A stretch of 64,000 nucleotides of DNA from Baylisascaris procyonis (Eukaryota > Nematoda > Chromadorea > Rhabditida > Ascarididae), in NCBI GenBank assembly GCA_037389465.1, contig JAZARR010000221.1, positions 5,496,501-5,560,500 on the forward strand, in the 5' to 3' direction. The notes below the pieces were generated by a model. It was not told the DNA's origin. It made no database searches and saw only the letters and a program-made list of their open reading frames with translations. Within the stretch, counting starts at the first letter, position 1. Each line of letters begins with the position of its first letter. This document shows, one piece after another, positions 20,392 to 34,628 of the stretch. The position numbers and the translations under genes are program-made.

Positions 20392-23300
20392 GTGCGGATT
20401 TGTGAAAAAATTCTGAATATGAAAATTTTTCTGGAATTTCTTCAAAATGTACTGGGAGCAATCCGGAAACCGATATTATTTTGTCATTTTTGAATCTTTT
20501 GACCGAATTTTTATAGGACCTCTTGGGAATTTTGCTCTGAAGGGACTGGTGAAGGGAATTAGCGGAAATTCGATCATCCGATTGAGATATCCGTTCGGAA
20601 ACTGGAAAATAGATTTTTGGTCATATCTCGCTTCTCGATGGACAAACCGGCCTGGAATTTTTTTTATCATCCATGGTTTGGGACTCTCTGTCATATCTTC
20701 GAGAAAGTTTTCGGATATAGTGAGCAGAAGTTGGCAAATTGCCAACTTTATTTTTATAACTTTTTTCCTGTTCATCGTGCAGTTTTCTCCTCAACTGCAA
20801 GTTTTCTTGTCTCCTAAAGTTTATCACAAATATATAATTTAGGTTCCCCTCCGATCCAGGATTTTCTGGATATTCCGAAATTTTTTGAATTTTCGGCCGT
20901 AACTTCTTTTCGGATAATCGGAGAGACGTGCACATAGTGCCATTCGAATCTCTAGGCGATTTGCTTCCCAGCGGTCTATAACATGCCCAGCTTATCTCTA
21001 TTAGAAATGCCGGAAAACGCATCCGGCGGCGAGAGAGTACACTAAAGCGAGAGGGTCAGAGAAACGATATCACACGCTTTCATAACTTTGCCAATTCTGA
21101 ACGGATTGGGACGGGATTTTTTTTATTCGAATCAGTATTCAATTCTCTTTCGAACGGTGTACAGTTTTATTGCGAAAAGTTCGTGGATATGTGAGAAAAA
21201 ACTGATATGATTTAATGTGCTGTCATAGCTACACGTGCATACAGGGGTCGCCTTAGTATGTCACTAGCACTCGGAAGTAGATCACCAAACGTTGTGGTGG
21301 TAAAGTGGATAGCGTAGCTCGCCATTGTGAGTGGCTACCATGGTTCGGTTCCGGCCGTGGTTTCAAAATTGAAATTCATCGATAAAAAAATCGTTTCTTC
21401 AGGATTATCCATCAGAAGATCATTAGCTAAGTGGTGGATGCAGTCAAGGGGCTCAGAGCCCACTGCGGAGCAGATTGAGCCTCCAAAAATTTGAAAGTGG
21501 TGGCAAGAAAAAAATAATGGAACAATCATGGTGTAGTAAATTAATGGAAGAGGCTCGGAGTCCGCTGCAGCGCAGACTGCGCTTCCAAAAAGTTGAAAGA
21601 GATGGCAAGAAAAAATAATAATAAAGCAATTGTAGAGTATATTGATGGAAAATGAGATCTTTCCGTGATCAGAACTGCGCACCGAGGAAAGCAGGGAGTC
21701 GAGGAGGGGCTGCAGCCCCCCTTGCGGCTGGTATAGGGGCTAAGCGCTCCCTGACCTCGACATTAGTACTGAAATAAAAATATACAGTCGATAGGTTCGT
21801 CTCTTCGTTTCTACCTGCGATCATCGTAGTTTCTGCTTCTATCATCTTGTTGGATTCTTTTATTTTCATTCTTTTATGCATTATTCTTTCGTATTGTGTA
21901 CATTTCATTTCTGATCGATTTATAGATAATTTGTTGACTTTAATAATCAAATTATCTGAATTTTCTATACAAATGACTGTTACTGATATTTTGGAATTTT
22001 TTTCTCGGTAATCATTAGGCCTATGGAGTTACGGCTTGCTCCTTTCTAGGCAACTTTGAAAGCTCTATCAAAGAGTTTATATTGTGATTCATTTGGGGAC
22101 ATGAGTTGAGAACGGTTTCCACTGGCCAGAATTTCTGAAATGTCGGTTTTTGCGATTTTGTTGGTTCCCGTTCTCGGCCAGTATTTGATATAGGGTGGAA
22201 CGACCTTTTGATTTCTCGTTAGCACGCCGACACCTCTCGAATGGTGCGTAGATCACAGCTCGAGGGCAAATTTGAGCCGTGAAAAAAATTGCCAAGTATC
22301 GCAATTTATCGGTCGTATGGGGGGTAGTACAGGGAAAATTTGAAAAAATATTTTTGTCTTAAATTTCGACTGCTGTGATGTCAAACGATAGATATCGATG
22401 ACTTGATCACAAATATGTGCATTGCTTGCGGCTTTACGTGAATATGTGGAAACTATAGGTGCACGAAAGTTGTACATTCTATAGAAATGTATCGTATTTG
22501 AGGTTTCGAAACTTTTTTCTCGGCAACCATCGGGCCGTTGGGGTTATGGTTCGGTTCAGTTAGCAAAACTTTGGAAGCTTTTTCAAACGATATATAGATT
22601 ATTTCATCTGGGAACAAACCTGAATTCCTGAAGTCTCGGTTTTAGCAATTTTGGGGGATTCCGTCTCAGTCTGTGTTTGATATGAGCTCAAACGGTCTTT
22701 TGATTTCTCATTGGCCTGCCGAGACCTCTCGAACGACATAGAAATTATCTCGATAGTCATTTGTATAGAAAATTCAGATAAATTAATTATTAAAGTCAAC
22801 AAATTATCTATAAATCGATCAGATATGTACACAATACGAAAGAATAATGCATAAAAGAATGAAAATAAAAGAATCCAGTAAGATGATAGAGGCAGAAACT
22901 ATGACGATCGCATGTGGAAACGAGGATACGAACCTATCAACTATATATTTTTATTTCAGTACGAATTTAAGGTCAGGGAGCGCTCGGCCCGTGTACAAGC
23001 CGCAAGGGGGGCTGCCGCCCCGCCTAGACCCCCTGCTTTCTGATCACGGAAAGATTTCATTTTTCCTAACAGTGAATTTATCGCTTGTTTTTGATATTCT
23101 TTCTTGAATAACTGTTTGAGGTCATATCTTGGCTCCAAGTTTTTCAATTTTGATACGGTTTTGACTGAGTGGCATAACTTTCAACTGGTTCCATAACTTC
23201 CTTCGAAGAGTTGAAAGAGATCGCAAGAAAAAAAAATCAATGTAAATCATGGAAAATGAATTTTTCCATAACAACAGCTGACACCTATGAAAGCAGGGGT

Positions 23301-23947
23301 CAGCGGGACGACAGGCCCCCTTGCGGGGAGGTGCTGAGGGGGCGGAGCCCCCTGACCTTAATATTTATACCGAAATAAAAAATATCTATTTAATAGGTTA
23401 GTATGCTCATTTGTACCCACGGACAACATAGTTCCTCTTTGTGCCTTCTTCCTGGATTCTTTTATTTTTATTCATATATGAATTTTTCTTTAATGACATC
23501 TAATTTTTAGACACTCATTTCTTTACGATTTGTTCACTTTAATAATTAATGTTTATGAAATTTCTATTAAAATGTGCTGCATTTGAGATTTCAGAATTTT
23601 TTTCTCTTCAACGGTTTGCACTATGAAGTTCCGGCTTGCTTATTTTAGTAGAACTCTAAAAGCTCCATGAAACGAAGACCGTAAAGAATTTTCACTTTTG
23701 GCTAATATTTTCGGCCCTACCGATTGTTCTAGGGGAGTGATCTTTTTTAGGATGTGATGACATAGTGATGCTCTCGAGGCTTGTAAAATTTGATGCATGT
23801 TTTCCGGCTCGTTGACGAGTTATTCCGGTAGGTATCCGCTTTCGATAGTTAAGCATTTTCGGTCATATCTTTTTTACCGTTTCTTGAATTTTTGATTTTT
23901 TTTCGCTGCGTTTCATACTATGGGCTATTGGCTATCGTCAGAAGTGA
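20392..23947. repeat. Satellite unit 2
   Basis: Markers: AACTGG, GGATATAG, AAATATATAATT, CACACGCTTTC, CCTTAGTATG, TTTCAGTACG and AGTAGAACTC near the end. Confidence 0.97.
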
Positions 23948-26900
23948 GTGCGGATTTGTGAAAAAAATTCTGAATATGAAAATTTTTCTGGAATTTCTTC
24001 AAAATGTACTGGGAGCAATCCGGAAACCGATATTATTTTGTCATTTTTGAATCTTTTGACCGAATTTTTATAGGACCTCTTGGGAATTTTGCTCTGAAGG
24101 GACTGGTGAAGGGAATTAGCGGAAATTCGATCATCCGATTGAGATATCCGTTCGGAAACTGGAAAATAGATTTTTGGTCATATCTCGCTTCTCGATGGAC
24201 AAACCGGCCTGGAATTTTTTTTATCATCCATGGTTTGGGACTCTCTGTCATATCTTCGAGAAAGTTTTCGGATATAGTGAGCAGAAGTTGGCAAATTGCC
24301 AACTTTATTTTTATAACTTTTTTCCTGTTCATCGTGCAGTTTTCTCCTCAACTGCAAGTTTTCTTGTCTCCTAAAGTTTATCACAAATATATAATTTAGG
24401 TTCCCCTCCGATCCAGGATTTTCTGGATATTCCGAAATTTTTTGAATTTTCGGCCGTAACTTCTTTTCGGATAATCGGAGAGACGTGCACATAGTGCCAT
24501 TCGAATCTCTAGGCGATTTGCTTCCCAGCGGTCTATAACATGCCCAGCTTATCTCTATTAGAAATGCCGGAAAACGCATCCGGCGGCGAGAGAGTACACT
24601 AAAGCGAGAGGGTCAGAGAAACGATATCACACGCTTTCATAACTTTGCCAATTCTGAACGGATTGGGACGGGATTTTTTTTTTATTCGAATCAGTATTCA
24701 ATTCTCTTTCGAACGGTGTACAGTTTTATTGCGAAAAGTTCGTGGATATGTGAGAAAAAACTGATATGATTTAATGTGCTGTCATAGCTACACGTGCATA
24801 CAGGGGTCGCCTTAGTATGTCACTAGCACTCGGAAGTAGATCACCAAACGTTGTGGTGGTAAAGTGGATAGCGTAGCTCGCCATTGTGAGTGGCTACCAT
24901 GGTTCGGTTCCGGCCGTGGTTTCAAAATTGAAATTCATCGATAAAAAAATCGTTTCTTCAGGATTATCCATCAGAAGATCATTAGCTAAGTGGTGGATGC
25001 AGTCAAGGGGCTCAGAGCCCACTGCGGAGCAGATTGAGCCTCCAAAAATTTGAAAGTGGTGGCAAGAAAAAAATAATGGAACAATCATGGTGTAGTAAAT
25101 TAATGGAAGAGGCTCGGAGTCCGCTGCAGCGCAGACTGCGCTTCCAAAAAGTTGAAAGAGATGGCAAGAAAAAATAATAATAAAGCAATTGTAGAGTATA
25201 TTGATGGAAAATGAGATCTTTCCGTGATCAGAACTGCGCACCGAGGAAAGCAGGGAGTCGAGGAGGGGCTGCAGCCCCCCTTGCGGCTGGTATAGGGGCT
25301 AAGCGCTCCCTGACCTCGACATTAGTACTGAAATAAAAATATACAGTCGATAGGTTCGTCTCTTCGTTTCTACCTGCGATCATCGTAGTTTCTGCTTCTA
25401 TCATCTTGTTGGATTCTTTTATTTTCATTCTTTTATGCATTATTCTTTCGTATTGTGTACATTTCATTTCTGATCGATTTATAGATAATTTGTTGACTTT
25501 AATAATCAAATTATCTGAATTTTCTATACAAATGACTGTTACTGATATTTTGGAATTTTTTTCTCGGTAATCACTAGGCCTATGGAGTTACGGCTTGCTC
25601 CTTTCTAGGCAACTTTGAAAGCTCTATCAAAGAGTTTATATTGTGATTCATTTGGGGACATGAGTTGAGAACGGTTTCCACTGGCCAGAATTTCTGAAAT
25701 GTCGGTTTTTGCGATTTTGTTGGTTCCCGTTCTCGGCCAGTATTTGATATAGGGTGGAACGACCTTTTGATTTCTCGTTAGCACGCCGACACCTCTCGAA
25801 TGGTGCGTAGATCACAGCTCGAGGGCAAATTTGAGCCGTGAAAAAAATTGCCAAGTATCGCAATTTATCGGTCGTATGGGGGGTAGTACAGGGAAAATTT
25901 GAAAAAATATTTTTGTCTTAAATTTCGACTGCTGTGATGTCAAACGATAGATATCGATGACTTGATCACAAATATGTGCATTGCTTGCGGCTTTACGTGA
26001 ATATGTGGAAACTATAGGTGCACGAAAGTTGTACATTCTATAGAAATGTATCGTATTTGAGGTTTCGAAACTTTTTTCTCGGCAACCATCGGGCCGTTGG
26101 GGTTATGGTTCGGTTCAGTTAGCAAAACTTTGGAAGCTTTTTCAAACGATATATAGATTATTTCATCTGGGAACAAACCTGAATTCCTGAAGTCTCGGTT
26201 TTAGCAATTTTGGGGGATTCCGTCTCAGTCTGTGTTTGATATGAGCTCAAACGGTCTTTTGATTTCTCATTGGCCTGCCGAGACCTCTCGAACGACATAG
26301 AAATTATCTCGATAGTCATTTGTATAGAAAATTCAGATAAATTAATTATTAAAGTCAACAAATTATCTATAAATCGATCAGATATGTACACAATACGAAA
26401 GAATAATGCATAAAAGAATGAAAATAAAAGAATCCAGTAAGATGATAGAGGCAGAAACTATGACGATCGCATGTGGAAACGAGGATACGAACCTATCAAC
26501 TATATATTTTTATTTCAATACGAATTTAAGGTCAGGGAGCGCTCGGCCCGTGTACAAGCCGCAAGGGGGCTGCCGCCCCGCCTAGACCCCCTGCTTTCTG
26601 ATCACGGAAAGATTTCATTTTTCCTAACAGTGAATTTATCGCTTGTTTTTGATATTCTTTCTTGAATAACTGTTTGAGGTCATATCTTGGCTCCAAGTTT
26701 TTCAATTTTGATACGGTTTTGACTGAGTGGCATAACTTTCAACTGGTTCCATAACTTCCTTCGAAGAGTTGAAAGAGATCGCAAGAAAAAAAATCAATGT
26801 AAATCATGGAAAATGAATTTTTCCATAACAACAGCTGACACCTATGAAAGCAGGGGTCAGCGGGACGACAGGCCCCCTTGCGGGGAGGTGCTGAGGGGGG

Positions 26901-27508
26901 CGGAGCCCCCTGACCTTAATATTTATACCGAAATAAAAAATATCTATTTAATAGGTTAGTATGCTCATTTGTACCCACGGACAACATAGTTCCTCTTTGT
27001 GCCTTCTTCCTGGATTCTTTTATTTTTATTCATATATGAATTTTTCTTTAATGACATCTAATTTTTAGACACTCATTTCTTTACGATTTGTTCACTTTAA
27101 TAATTAATGTTTATGAAATTTCTATTAAAATGTGCTGCATTTGAGATTTCAGAATTTTTTTTTTTCTCTTCAACGGTTTGCACTATGAAGTTCCGGCTTG
27201 CTTATTTTAATACAACTCTAAAAGCTCCATGAAACGAAGACCGTAAAGAATTTTCACTTTTGGCTAATATTTTCGGCCCTACCGATTGTTCTAGGGGAGT
27301 GATCTTTTTTAGGATGTGATGACATAGTGATGCTCTCGAGGCTTGTAAAATTTGATGCATGTTTTCCGGCTCGTTGACGAGTTATTCCGGTAGGTATCCG
27401 CTTTCGATAGTTAAGCATTTTCGGTCATATCTTTTTTACCGTTTCTTGAATTTTTGATTTTTTTCGCTGCGTTTCATACTATGGGCTATTGGCTATCGTC
27501 AGAAGTGA
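23948..27508. repeat. Satellite unit 3
   Basis: Markers: AACTGG, GGATATAG, CACACGCTTTC, AATCACTAGGCC (shared only with unit 8), TTTCAATACG, one G fewer in the second GC module (shared with unit 4), AATACAACTC. Confidence 0.97.
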
Positions 27509-30500
27509 GTGCGGATTTGTGAAAAAAATTCTGAATATGAAAATTTTTCTGGAATTTCTTCAAAATGTACTGGGAGCAATTCGGAAATCGATATTATTTT
27601 GTCATTTTTGAATCTTTTGACCGAATTTTTATAGGACCTCTTGGGAATTTTGCTCTGAAGGGACTGGTGAAGGGAATTAGCGGAAATTCGATCATCCGAT
27701 TGAGATATCCGTTCGGAAACCGGAAAATAGATTTTTGGTCATATCTCGCTTCTCGATGGACAAACCGGCCTGGAATTTTTTTTATCATCCATGGTTTGGG
27801 ACTATCTGTCATATCTTCGAGAAAGTTTTCGGATATAGTGAGCAGAAGTTGGCAAATTGCCAACTTTATTTTTATAACTTTTTTCCTGTTCATCGTGCAG
27901 TTTTCTCCTCAACTGCAAGTTTTCTTGTCTCCTAAAGTTTATCACAAACATATAATTTAGGTTCCCCTCCGATCCAGGATTTTCTGGATATTCCGAAATT
28001 TTTTGAATTTTCGGCCGTAACTTCTTTTCGGATAATCGGAGAGACGTGCACATAGTGCCATTCGAATCTCTAGGCGATTTGCTTCCCAGCGGTCTATAAC
28101 ATGCCCAGCTTATCTCTATTAGAAATGCCGGAAAACGCATCCGGCGGCGAGAGAGTACACTAAAGCGAGAGGGTCAGAGAAACGATATCACGCGCTTTCA
28201 TAACTTTGCCAATTCTGAACGGATTGGGACGGAATTTTTTTTTTTATTCGAATCAGTATTCAATTCTCTTTCGAACGGTGTACAGTTTTATTGCGAAAAG
28301 TTCGTGGATATGTGAGAAAAAACTGATATGATTTAATGTGCTGTCATAGCTACACGTGCATACAGGGGTCGCCTTAGTATGTCACTAGCACTCGGAAGTA
28401 GATCACCAAACGTTGTGGTGGTAAAGTGGATAGCGTAGCTCGCCATTGTGAGTGGCTACCATGGTTCGGTTCCGGCCGTGGTTTCAAAATTGAAATTCAT
28501 CGATAAAAAAATCGTTTCTTCAGGATTATCCATCAGAAGATCATTAGCTAAGTGGTGGATGCAGTCAAGGGGCTCAGAGCCCACTGCGGAGCAGATTGAG
28601 CCTCCAAAAATTTGAAAGTGGTGGCAAGAAAAAAATAATGGAACAATCATGGTGTAGTAAATTAATGGAAGAGGCTCGGAGTCCGCTGCAGCGCAGACTG
28701 CGCTTCCAAAAAGTTGAAAGAGATGGCAAGAAAAAATAATAATAAAGCAATTGTAGAGTATATTGATGGAAAATGAGATCTTTCCGTGATCAGAACTGCG
28801 CACCGAGGAAAGCAGGGAGTCGAGGAGGGGCTGCAGCCCCCCTTGCGGCTGGTATAGGGGCTAAGCGCTCCCTGACCTCGACATTAGTACTGAAATAAAA
28901 ATATACAGTCGATAGGTTCGTCTCTTCGTTTCTACCTGCGATCATCGTAGTTTCTGCTTCTATCATCTTGTTGGATTCTTTTATTTTCATTCTTTTATGC
29001 ATTATTCTTTCGTATTGTGTACATTTCATTTCTGATCGATTTATAGATAATTTGTTGACTTTAATAATCAAATTATCTGAATTTTCTATACAAATGACTG
29101 TTACTGATATTTTGGAATTTTTTTCTCGGTAATCATTAGGCCTATGGAGTTACGGCTTGCTCCTTTCTAGGCAACTTTGAAAGCTCTATCAAAGAGTTTA
29201 TATTGTGATTCATTTGGGGACATGAGTTGAGAACGGTTTCCACTGGCCAGAATTTCTGAAATGTCGGTTTTTGCGATTTTGTTGGTTCCCGTTCTCGGCC
29301 AGTATTTGATATAGGGTGGAACGACCTTTTGATTTCTCGTTAGCACGCCGACACCTCTCGAATGGTGCGTAGATCACAGCTCGAGGGCAAATTTGAGCCG
29401 TGAAAAAAATTGCCAAGTATCGCAATTTATCGGTCGTATGGGGGGTAGTACAGGGAAAATTTGAAAAAATATTTTTGTCTTAAATTTCGACTGCTGTGAT
29501 GTCAAACGATAGATATCGATGACTTGATCACAAATATGTGCATTGCTTGCGGCTTTACGTGAATATGTGGAAACTATAGGTGCACGAAAGTTGTACATTC
29601 TATAGAAATGTATCGTATTTGAGGTTTCGAAACTTTTTTCTCGGCAACCATCGGGCCGTTGGGGTTATGGTTCGGTTCAGTTAGCAAAACTTTGGAAGCT
29701 TTTTCAAACGATATATAGATTATTTCATCTGGGAACAAACCTGAATTCCTGAAGTCTCGGTTTTAGCAATTTTGGGGGATTCCGTCTCAGTCTGTGTTTG
29801 ATATGAGCTCAAACGGTCTTTTGATTTCTCATTGGCCTGCCGAGACCTCTCGAACGACATAGAAATTATCTCGATAGTCATTTGTATAGAAAATTCAGAT
29901 AAATTAATTATTAAAGTCAACAAATTATCTATAAATCGATCAGATATGTACACAATACGAAAGAATAATGCATAAAAGAATGAAAATAAAAGAATCCAGT
30001 AAGATGATAGAGGCAGAAACTATGACGATCGCATGTGGAAACGAGGATACGAACCTATCAACTATATATTTTTATTTCAATACGAATTTAAGGTCAGGGA
30101 GCGCTCGGCCCGTGTACAAGCCGCAAGGGGGCTGCCGCCCCGCCTAGACCCCCTGCTTTCTGATCACGGAAAGATTTCATTTTTCCTAACAGTGAATTTA
30201 TCGCTTGTTTTTGATATTCTTTCTTGAATAACTGTTTGAGGTCATATCTTGGCTCCAAGTTTTTCAATTTTGATACGGTTTTGACTGAGTGGCATAACTT
30301 TCAACTGGTTCCATAACTTCCTTCGAAGAGTTGAAAGAGATCGCAAGAAAAAAAATCAATGTAAATCATGGAAAATGAATTTTTCCATAACAACAGCTGA
30401 CACCTATGAAAGCAGGGGTCAGCGGGACGACAGGCCCCCTTGCGGGGAGGTGCTGAGGGGGCGGAGCCCCCTGACCTTAATATTTATACCGAAATAAAAA

Positions 30501-31067
30501 ATATCTATTTAATAGGTTAGTATGCTCATTTGTACCCACGGACAACATAGTTCCTCTTTGTGCCTTCTTCCTGGATTCTTTTATTTTTATTCATATATGA
30601 ATTTTTCTTTAATGACATCTAATTTTTAGACACTCATTTCTTTACGATTTGTTCACTTTAATAATTAATGTTTATGAAATTTCTATTAAAATGTGCTGCA
30701 TTTGAGATTTCAGAATTTTTTTTTCTCTTCAACGGTTTGCACTATGAAGTTCCGGCTTGCTTATTTTAATACAACTCTAAAAGCTCCATGAAACGAAGAC
30801 CGTAAAGAATTTTCACTTTTGGCTAATATTTTCGGCCCTACCGATTGTTCTAGGGGAGTGATCTTTTTTAGGATGTGATGACATAGTGATGCTCTCGAGG
30901 CTTGTAAAATTTGATGCATGTTTTCCGGCTCGTTGACGAGTTATTCCGGTAGGTATCCGCTTTCGATAGTTAAGCATTTTCGGTCATATCTTTTTCACCG
31001 TTTCTTGAATTTTTGATTTTTTTCGCTGCGTTTCATACTATGGGCTATTGGCTATCGTCAGAAGTGA
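27509..31067. repeat. Satellite unit 4
   Basis: Markers: private ATTCGGAAATCG and GACTATCTGTC changes, AACCGG, AAACATATAATT (as unit 1), CGCGCTTTC, TTTCAATACG, one G fewer in the second GC module (as unit 3). Confidence 0.97.
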
Positions 31068-34000
31068 GTGCGGATTTGTGAAAAAAATTCTGAATATGAA
31101 AATTTTTCTGGAATTTCTTCAAAATGTACTGGGAGCAATCCGGAAACCGATATTATTTTGTCATTTTTGAATCTTTTGACCGAATTTTTATAGGACCTCT
31201 TGGGAATTTTGCTCTGAAGGGACTGGTGAAGGGAATTAGCGGAAATTCGATCATCCGATTGAGATATCCGTTCGGAAACCGGAAAATAGATTTTTGGTCA
31301 TATCTCGCTTCTCGATGGACAAACCGGCCTGGAATTTTTTTTATCATCCATGGTTTGGGACTCTCTGTCATATCTTCGAGAAAGTTTTCGGATGTAGTGA
31401 GCAGAAGTTGGCAAATTGCCAACTTTATTTTTATAACTTTTTTCCTGTTCATCGTGCAGTTTTCTCCTCAACTGCAAGTTTTCTTGTCTCCTAAAGTTTA
31501 TCACAAATATATAATTTAGGTTCCCCTCCGATCCAGGATTTTCTGGATATTCCGAAATTTTTTGAATTTTCGGCCGTAACTTCTTTTCGGATAATCGGAG
31601 AGACGTGCACATAGTGCCATTCGAATCTCTAGGCGATTTGCTTCCCAGCGGTCTATAACATGCCCAGCTTATCTCTATTAGAAATGCCGGAAAACGCATC
31701 CGGCGGCGAGAGAGTACACTAAAGCGAGAGGGTCAGAGAAACGATATCACACGCTTTCATAACTTTGCCAATTCTGAACGGATTGGGACGGGATTTTTTT
31801 TATTCGAATCAGTATTCAATTCTCTTTCGAACGGTGTACAGTTTTATTGCGAAAAGTTCGTGGATATGTGAGAAAAAACTGATATGATTTAATGTGCTGT
31901 CATAGCTACACGTGCATACAGGGGTCGCCTTAGTATGTCACTAGCACTCGGAAGTAGATCACCAAACGTTGTGGTGGTAAAGTGGATAGCGTAGCTCGCC
32001 ATTGTGAGTGGCTACCATGGTTCGGTTCCGGCCGTGGTTTCAAAATTGAAATTCATCGATAAAAAAATCGTTTCTTCAGGATTATCCATCAGAAGATCAT
32101 TAGCTAAGTGGTGGATGCAGTCAAGGGGCTCAGAGCCCACTGCGGAGCAGATTGAGCCTCCAAAAATTTGAAAGTGGTGGCAAGAAAAAAATAATGGAAC
32201 AATCATGGTGTAGTAAATTAATGGAAGAGGCTCGGAGTCCGCTGCAGCGCAGACTGCGCTTCCAAAAAGTTGAAAGAGATGGCAAGAAAAAATAATAATA
32301 AAGCAATTGTAGAGTATATTGATGGAAAATGAGATCTTTCCGTGATCAGAACTGCGCACCGAGGAAAGCAGGGAGTCGAGGAGGGGCTGCAGCCCCCCTT
32401 GCGGCTGGTATAGGGGCTAAGCGCTCCCTGACCTCGACATTAGTACTGAAATAAAAATATACAGTCGATAGGTTCGTCTCTTCGTTTCTACCTGCGATCA
32501 TCGTAGTTTCTGCTTCTATCATCTTGTTGGATTCTTTTATTTTCATTCTTTTATGCATTATTCTTTCGTATTGTGTACATTTCATTTCTGATCGATTTAT
32601 AGATAATTTGTTGACTTTAATAATCAAATTATCTGAATTTTCTATACAAATGACTGTTACTGATATTTTGGAATTTTTTTCTCGGTAATCATTAGGCCTA
32701 TGGAGTTACGGCTTGCTCCTTTCTAGGCAACTTTGAAAGCTCTATCAAAGAGTTTATATTGTGATTCATTTGGGGACATGAGTTGAGAACGGTTTCCACT
32801 GGCCAGAATTTCTGAAATGTCGGTTTTTGCGATTTTGTTGGTTCCCGTTCTCGGCCAGTATTTGATATAGGGTGGAACGACCTTTTGATTTCTCGTTAGC
32901 ACGCCGACACCTCTCGAATGGTGCGTAGATCACAGCTCGAGGGCAAATTTGAGCCGTGAAAAAAATTGCCAAGTATCGCAATTTATCGGTCGTATGGGGG
33001 GTAGTACAGGGAAAATTTGAAAAAATATTTTTGTCTTAAATTTCGACTGCTGTGATGTCAAACGATAGATATCGATGACTTGATCACAAATATGTGCATT
33101 GCTTGCGGCTTTACGTGAATATGTGGAAACTATAGGTGCACGAAAGTTGTACATTCTATAGAAATGTATCGTATTTGAGGTTTCGAAACTTTTTTCTCGG
33201 CAACCATCGGGCCGTTGGGGTTATGGTTCGGTTCAGTTAGCAAAACTTTGGAAGCTTTTTCAAACGATATATAGATTATTTCATCTGGGAACAAACCTGA
33301 ATTCCTGAAGTCTCGGTTTTAGCAATTTTGGGGGATTCCGTCTCAGTCTGTGTTTGATATGAGCTCAAACGGTCTTTTGATTTCTCATTGGCCTGCCGAG
33401 ACCTCTCGAACGACATAGAAATTATCTCGATAGTCATTTGTATAGAAAATTCAGATAAATTAATTATTAAAGTCAACAAATTATCTATAAATCGATCAGA
33501 TATGTACACAATACGAAAGAATAATGCATAAAAGAATGAAAATAAAAGAATCCAGTAAGATGATAGAGGCAGAAACTATGACGATCGCATGTGGAAACGA
33601 GGATACGAACCTATCAACTATATATTTTTATTTCAATACGAATTTAAGGTCAGGGAGCGCTCGGCCCGTGTACAAGCCGCAAGGGGGGCTGCCGCCCCGC
33701 CTAGACCCCCTGCTTTCTGATCACGGAAAGATTTCATTTTTCCTAACAGTGAATTTATCGCTTGTTTTTGATATTCTTTCTTGAATAACTGTTTGAGGTC
33801 ATATCTTGGCTCCAAGTTTTTCAATTTTGATACGGTTTTGACTGAGTGGCATAACTTTCAACTGGTTCCATAACTTCCTTCGAAGAGTTGAAAGAGATCG
33901 CAAGAAAAAAAAAATCAATGTAAATCATGGAAAATGAATTTTTCCATAACAACAGCTGACACCTATGAAAGCAGGGGTCAGCGGGACGACAGGCCCCCTT

Positions 34001-34628
34001 GCGGGGAGGTGCTGAGGGGGCGGAGCCCCCTGACCTTAATATTTATACCGAAATAAAAAATATCTATTTAATAGGTTAGTATGCTCATTTGTACCCACGG
34101 ACAACATAGTTCCTCTTTGTGCCTTCTTCCTGGATTCTTTTATTTTTATTCATATATGAATTTTTCTTTAATGACATCTAATTTTTAGACACTCATTTCT
34201 TTACGATTTGTTCACTTTAATAATTAATGTTTATGAAATTTCTATTAAAATGTGCTGCATTTGAGATTTCAGAATTTTTTTTTTTCTCTTCAACGGTTTG
34301 CACTATGAAGTTCCGGCTTGCTTATTTTAATACAACTCTAAAAGCTCCATGAAACGAAGACCGTAAAGAATTTTCACTTTTGGCTAATATTTTCGGCCCT
34401 ACCGATTGTTCTAGGGGAGTGATCTTTTTTAGGATGTGATGACATAGTGATGCTCTCGAGGCTTGTAAAATTTGATGCATGTTTTCCGGCTCGTTGACGA
34501 GTTATTCCGGTAGGTATCCGCTTTCGATAGTTAAGCATTTTCGGTCATATCTTTTTCACCGTTTCTTGAATTTTTGATTTTTTTCGCTGCGTTTCATACT
34601 ATGGGCTATTGGCTATCGTCAGAAGTGA
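31068..34628. repeat. Satellite unit 5
   Basis: Markers: AACCGG, GGATGTAG (shared with units 6 and 7), CACACGCTTTC, CCTTAGTATG, TTTCAATACG, AATACAACTC. Confidence 0.97.
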